Under the pieces are notes generated by a model. The model was not told the origin of the DNA, ran no database searches, and saw only the letters and a program-made list of their open reading frames with translations. A DNA stretch of 64,000 nt from Cryobacterium sp. N22. Its GTDB lineage: Bacteria > Actinomycetota > Actinomycetes > Actinomycetales > Microbacteriaceae. The DNA lies in NCBI RefSeq assembly GCF_002929555.1, contig NZ_PJJP01000039.1, positions 1 through 64,000 of the forward strand, written 5' to 3'. Every line of letters starts with the position of its first letter. The first letter of the stretch is position 1. Positions 61,521-64,000 of this stretch are shown here, in pieces. The translations under genes and the position numbers were made by a program.

Positions 61521-62411
61521 ATGCCTGAAACAGTTTCCCCGCTCGGCCTGCTGCTCGATGTGGATGGCCCGATCGCCAGCCCGGACACCCGCACCATCGC
61601 CACACCGAGCATCATCACCGACCTCATCACGCTGGCCGGGGCGAACGTGCCCATCGGCTTCATCACCGGTCGGTCGGCGCAGTTCATCAGCGAGCAGGTC
61701 GTGACCCCGCTGGTCACCGCGGGCCTGCCACGCGAGATGCGCATGTACGGGGTCTGCGAGAAGGGCGCCGTGTGGTTCCCCATCACCGACACCGGCATGG
61801 GCGAGGTCATCGTCGACGCCAGCGTCGCCCTGCCCGCCCCCGTGGTGAGCCGCATCCGCGAGCTGGTCGCCACCGACTACGCCGACACCATGTTCTTCGA
61901 CGAGACCAAGCTCGCCATGATCTCCGTCGAACAGCGCACGGATATCGACCGGGCCGCCTACCACGTCGCTCAGGCGTCGTTCGAGGATGCCGCGTACGCC
62001 ATCCTGATCGAACACGGACTGGGTGTGCGCTTCGGCGACAGGGTCTCCCCCGACGCCGAGGGAGCGGTACCGTTCCGCATTGACACCACGATCATTTCCA
62101 CCGACATCGAATCGGTCGACCTGGACAAGGACCACGCCGCCCAGCGCGCCCTGGCCTTCTTCGCCGAGGGCGGACCGCTCCCCCGGGTGTGGCGGTCGGT
62201 GGGCGATTCCCGCAGCGACTACCTCATGGCCGACCACCTGCACGCGGCCGGCTACGACGTGGCCCACGTGGACGTGCGCCCGGCCGACGGCATCCTGGAG
62301 CGGCCGTACCCGGTGATCGTGGAGGGCGACCTCATCCACGATGAGGCGGGCGCCGCGTTCCTGGGCCACTGGGTGCAGAAGCTCGGCCTCGCCGACGCCG
62401 TACCCGCCTAG
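61521..62411 (+). CDS. HAD-superfamily phosphatase-like protein
   Basis: A 296-residue protein with HAD motif I as LLLDVDGPIASPD (Asp nucleophile; second Asp present), motif II in IGFITGRSAQF and motif IV in SVGDSRSDYLMAD. The cap is of the Cof type, suggesting a sugar-phosphate phosphatase, but the substrate is unknown. Divergent from DUF5997. Confidence 0.75.
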   Translation: MPETVSPLGLLLDVDGPIASPDTRTIATPSIITDLITLAGANVPIGFITGRSAQFISEQVVTPLVTAGLPREMRMYGVCEKGAVWFPITDTGMGEVIVDASVALPAPVVSRIRELVATDYADTMFFDETKLAMISVEQRTDIDRAAYHVAQASFEDAAYAILIEHGLGVRFGDRVSPDAEGAVPFRIDTTIISTDIESVDLDKDHAAQRALAFFAEGGPLPRVWRSVGDSRSDYLMADHLHAAGYDVAHVDVRPADGILERPYPVIVEGDLIHDEAGAAFLGHWVQKLGLADAVPA

Positions 62412-62428
62412 CGGCGCCCGGCATCCGC

Positions 62429-63355
62429 CTAGTCTTCGACGAAGCGGATGCCGTTCTGCAGGGTGCTGCGCAGTTCGAACACCTTCTCGAAGCTGCCGCG
62501 TTCCATCCCGGCGATACCGTCTCGCAGCACCCCGACCAGGCGCGACCGCGGGATCACGACCACCATCGGCCGTCTGCCCCGGCTCGGCATCGACAGGGGC
62601 TCGGCCACGGCCTGATCCGGTACCACCACGATCAGCGCGGTGAAGCGCACCCGGAGGGACTTGGCCAGGATTCGCGCTGCGGACGCGAACTCGTCCAGCG
62701 GCTCCTCGCCCGGCGCCAGGCCCTCGCCGACGAGTTCGCCGCGCTTGAGCTGCACGGGCGACCCCCAGTCCTCCGAGAGGATGGCGAACAGCCCGGCCGG
62801 GCCGAGCACGACATGGTCGACCTTCTCGACATCGTCCCGGGTGGCGATGTCGTGCCAGGCGGTGTATCCGATGCCGAGGCCGGAGATCAGCTGGGCGGTG
62901 TTTTCCTCGGCGAGGGCCTTGGCCAGCCGGTGCCTGATCTCCCGCGGCGCCGACCGCACCAGGTCAGGGGCGTACGGGTCGGCGATGACGGTGCCGCGAC
63001 CGGCCCATTCCCGCAGCAGCGCCAGGTAGCGCTGGCGGGAGTGGCCGCCGGGATGGCCATGCATCCTGGCCTTCATTCCGTTCGAGGTGGGCCTGCCCGT
63101 CGGGCGCGACGTGCTGCTCGTGCCGGAGTAAGCGGTCTCCGGGTAGCGGGCCCCGTCGTACGCGGCCCGGGACTCTGGACTCCCGATGCGTTCCCAGGCC
63201 ACCTGCACGGCGTGGAAGGAGGCCGCACTGCCACCGACATCAGGGTGGGACTGCCGCAGCTTGAGGCGGTAGGCGCGTCGCAACTCCTCGTCGGTCACCG
63301 ACGGGCTCACGCCCAGCACCTCGTAGGGGCTGGCTGCGGCCGGACTCTCTGACAT
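62429..63355 (-). CDS. J-domain protein with NERD-like C-terminus
   Basis: A 308-residue protein. Residues ~9-70 are a J domain with the HPD motif (LRQSHPDVGGSAASF), which stimulates DnaK-type chaperones. After a Ser/Thr-rich linker, residues ~115-230 contain KVDHVVLGPAGLFAILSED, similar to NERD nuclease-related domains, although the usual catalytic Lys of that motif is not found. C-terminus RxxxGRRPMVVVIPRSRL. It is not DnaJ itself: no zinc fingers. Confidence 0.75.
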   Translation of the reverse strand: MSESPAAASPYEVLGVSPSVTDEELRRAYRLKLRQSHPDVGGSAASFHAVQVAWERIGSPESRAAYDGARYPETAYSGTSSTSRPTGRPTSNGMKARMHGHPGGHSRQRYLALLREWAGRGTVIADPYAPDLVRSAPREIRHRLAKALAEENTAQLISGLGIGYTAWHDIATRDDVEKVDHVVLGPAGLFAILSEDWGSPVQLKRGELVGEGLAPGEEPLDEFASAARILAKSLRVRFTALIVVVPDQAVAEPLSMPSRGRRPMVVVIPRSRLVGVLRDGIAGMERGSFEKVFELRSTLQNGIRFVED

Positions 63356-63481
63356 TCGTGCGGTCTCTTTCGGCCAGGAACGAAGAAAGGTCGTTCGGCT
63401 CCCAGCCTAGCCAGCGTTGCTGGCATCTGGCCGACACCGTGCGGCGCTCGCGGACCGGGCGATTTGTGCGACGATCAGCGA

Positions 63482-64000
63482 GTGAAGACCTCAACTCCAG
63501 TTCCCCGGGTGCACCGCTCAAGCACCCGGTTCATCGTCATGGTGGCCGTCGGCATCCTCGCGGGTCTGGCGTCGGGTCTGCTGGGCAACTGGTTGCTGGC
63601 GCCCGCGATCGGCTGGGCGGTCGCGGCGGTGCTCTACATCGGCTGGGTGTGGGTCAGCGTCGTTCCGCTGGACGCCGCCACCACGGCGGCCCACGCCACC
63701 AGGGAAGACCCGTCGCGGGGCATCACCGACCTGCTGCTGATCCTGGCCAGCCTGGCCAGTCTCGGCAGCATTCTCATCGTGCTGTTGCAGGCGCGTGCTG
63801 CCGAGGGGCCGGGCCAGGCCCTGCTCGCCGCCCTGGCGCTTGTCGTCGTCGCGCTGTCCTGGGTGCTCGTGCACACCCTGTTCGCCCTGCGGTACGCCTC
63901 GATGTATTACGCGGATGACGACGGCGGCATCGATTTCAACCAGCTGGAGCCGCCCAGGTACGCGGATTTCGCGTACCTGTCCTTCACCCTGGGAATGACC
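63482..64000 (+). CDS. DUF1345 membrane protein (3' end outside window)
   Basis: The first 173 codons of a DUF1345 protein. Four hydrophobic helices are visible (for example FIVMVAVGILAGLASGLLG and ITDLLLILASLASLG), followed by ALRYASMYYADDDGGIDF and FAYLSFTLGMT, a family signature. Function is unknown. GTG 63482 is the apparent start; the end is cut by the window. Confidence 0.8.
   Translation, partial: MKTSTPVPRVHRSSTRFIVMVAVGILAGLASGLLGNWLLAPAIGWAVAAVLYIGWVWVSVVPLDAATTAAHATREDPSRGITDLLLILASLASLGSILIVLLQARAAEGPGQALLAALALVVVALSWVLVHTLFALRYASMYYADDDGGIDFNQLEPPRYADFAYLSFTLGMT

Noticed and set aside
62419-62453. Inverted repeat cggcatccgc ... gcggatgccg between the HAD and J-domain genes
   Set aside because: It could be a terminator, but the 15-nt loop and the overlap with coding sequence make it weak, so I did not list it.

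Overview
The window is a gene-dense, high-GC stretch of actinobacterial chromosome, almost certainly from Microbacteriaceae and possibly Cryobacterium-like (inference from protein style and gene order; not proven here). Supporting signs are a bcc-aa3 respiratory supercomplex, RbpA, mycothiol synthesis (mshC), PafBC, PAC2-family proteins, a TatA/TatC-HelY cluster and many genes with a TANNNT -10 box 6 to 8 nt before the start codon, which implies leaderless mRNAs. I see no insertion sequence, prophage, CRISPR array or rRNA; one tRNA-Leu is present.

Layout. 1-3.4 kb (minus): pepA, lpdA and the start of a 2-oxoacid dehydrogenase E2 gene. 3.5-9.4 kb: a PAC2 protein, an MFS transporter, the principal sigma factor, and a MurT/GatD-like pair ending at a strong terminator. 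9.4-16.4 kb: a small zinc-ribbon protein, topoisomerase IV subunits B and A (convergent), a phosphodiesterase-like protein and a DUF3043 membrane protein. 16.4-18.3 kb: an M20 dipeptidase and ErpA. 18.6-26.8 kb: respiratory chain genes in two facing operons, ctaC-ctaD-ctaF (plus) and ctaE-qcrC-qcrA-qcrB-rlmA (minus), followed by divergent trpD. 28.1-33.5 kb: glycerol and dihydroxyacetone metabolism (glpF, glpK, dhaK-dhaL-dhaM). 33.5-34.0 kb: a remnant-like gap. 34.0-40.7 kb: a UvrA-like ATPase, a DUF308 membrane protein, an SDR oxidoreductase, NfeD-SPFH-GDPD and rbpA. 40.7-51.1 kb (minus): HAD-trmI, FKBP, pafB-pafC-orf-tatA-tatC-helY-lnt. 51.2-55.9 kb: a second PAC2 protein, mshC, uppP, an M20 peptidase and tRNA-Leu. 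56.1-64 kb: cellobiose phosphorylase behind a LacI-type operator, a lipoprotein, an ABC-F ATPase, DUF5997, a HAD protein, a J-domain/NERD-like protein and a partial DUF1345 protein.

The most interesting observation is the MurT/GatD-like pair after sigA. GatD has glycine where the amidotransferase cysteine should be, and MurT has no cysteine at all, so the usual zinc ribbon is missing. Microbacteriaceae make group B peptidoglycan, in which the D-Glu alpha-carboxyl carries the cross-bridge instead of an amide. The pair may therefore attach the first bridge amino acid rather than ammonia (inference). A second observation is that the space between trmI and pafB, which holds the Pup-proteasome genes in mycobacteria, contains only an FKBP gene here. 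PafBC and two PAC2 proteins remain.
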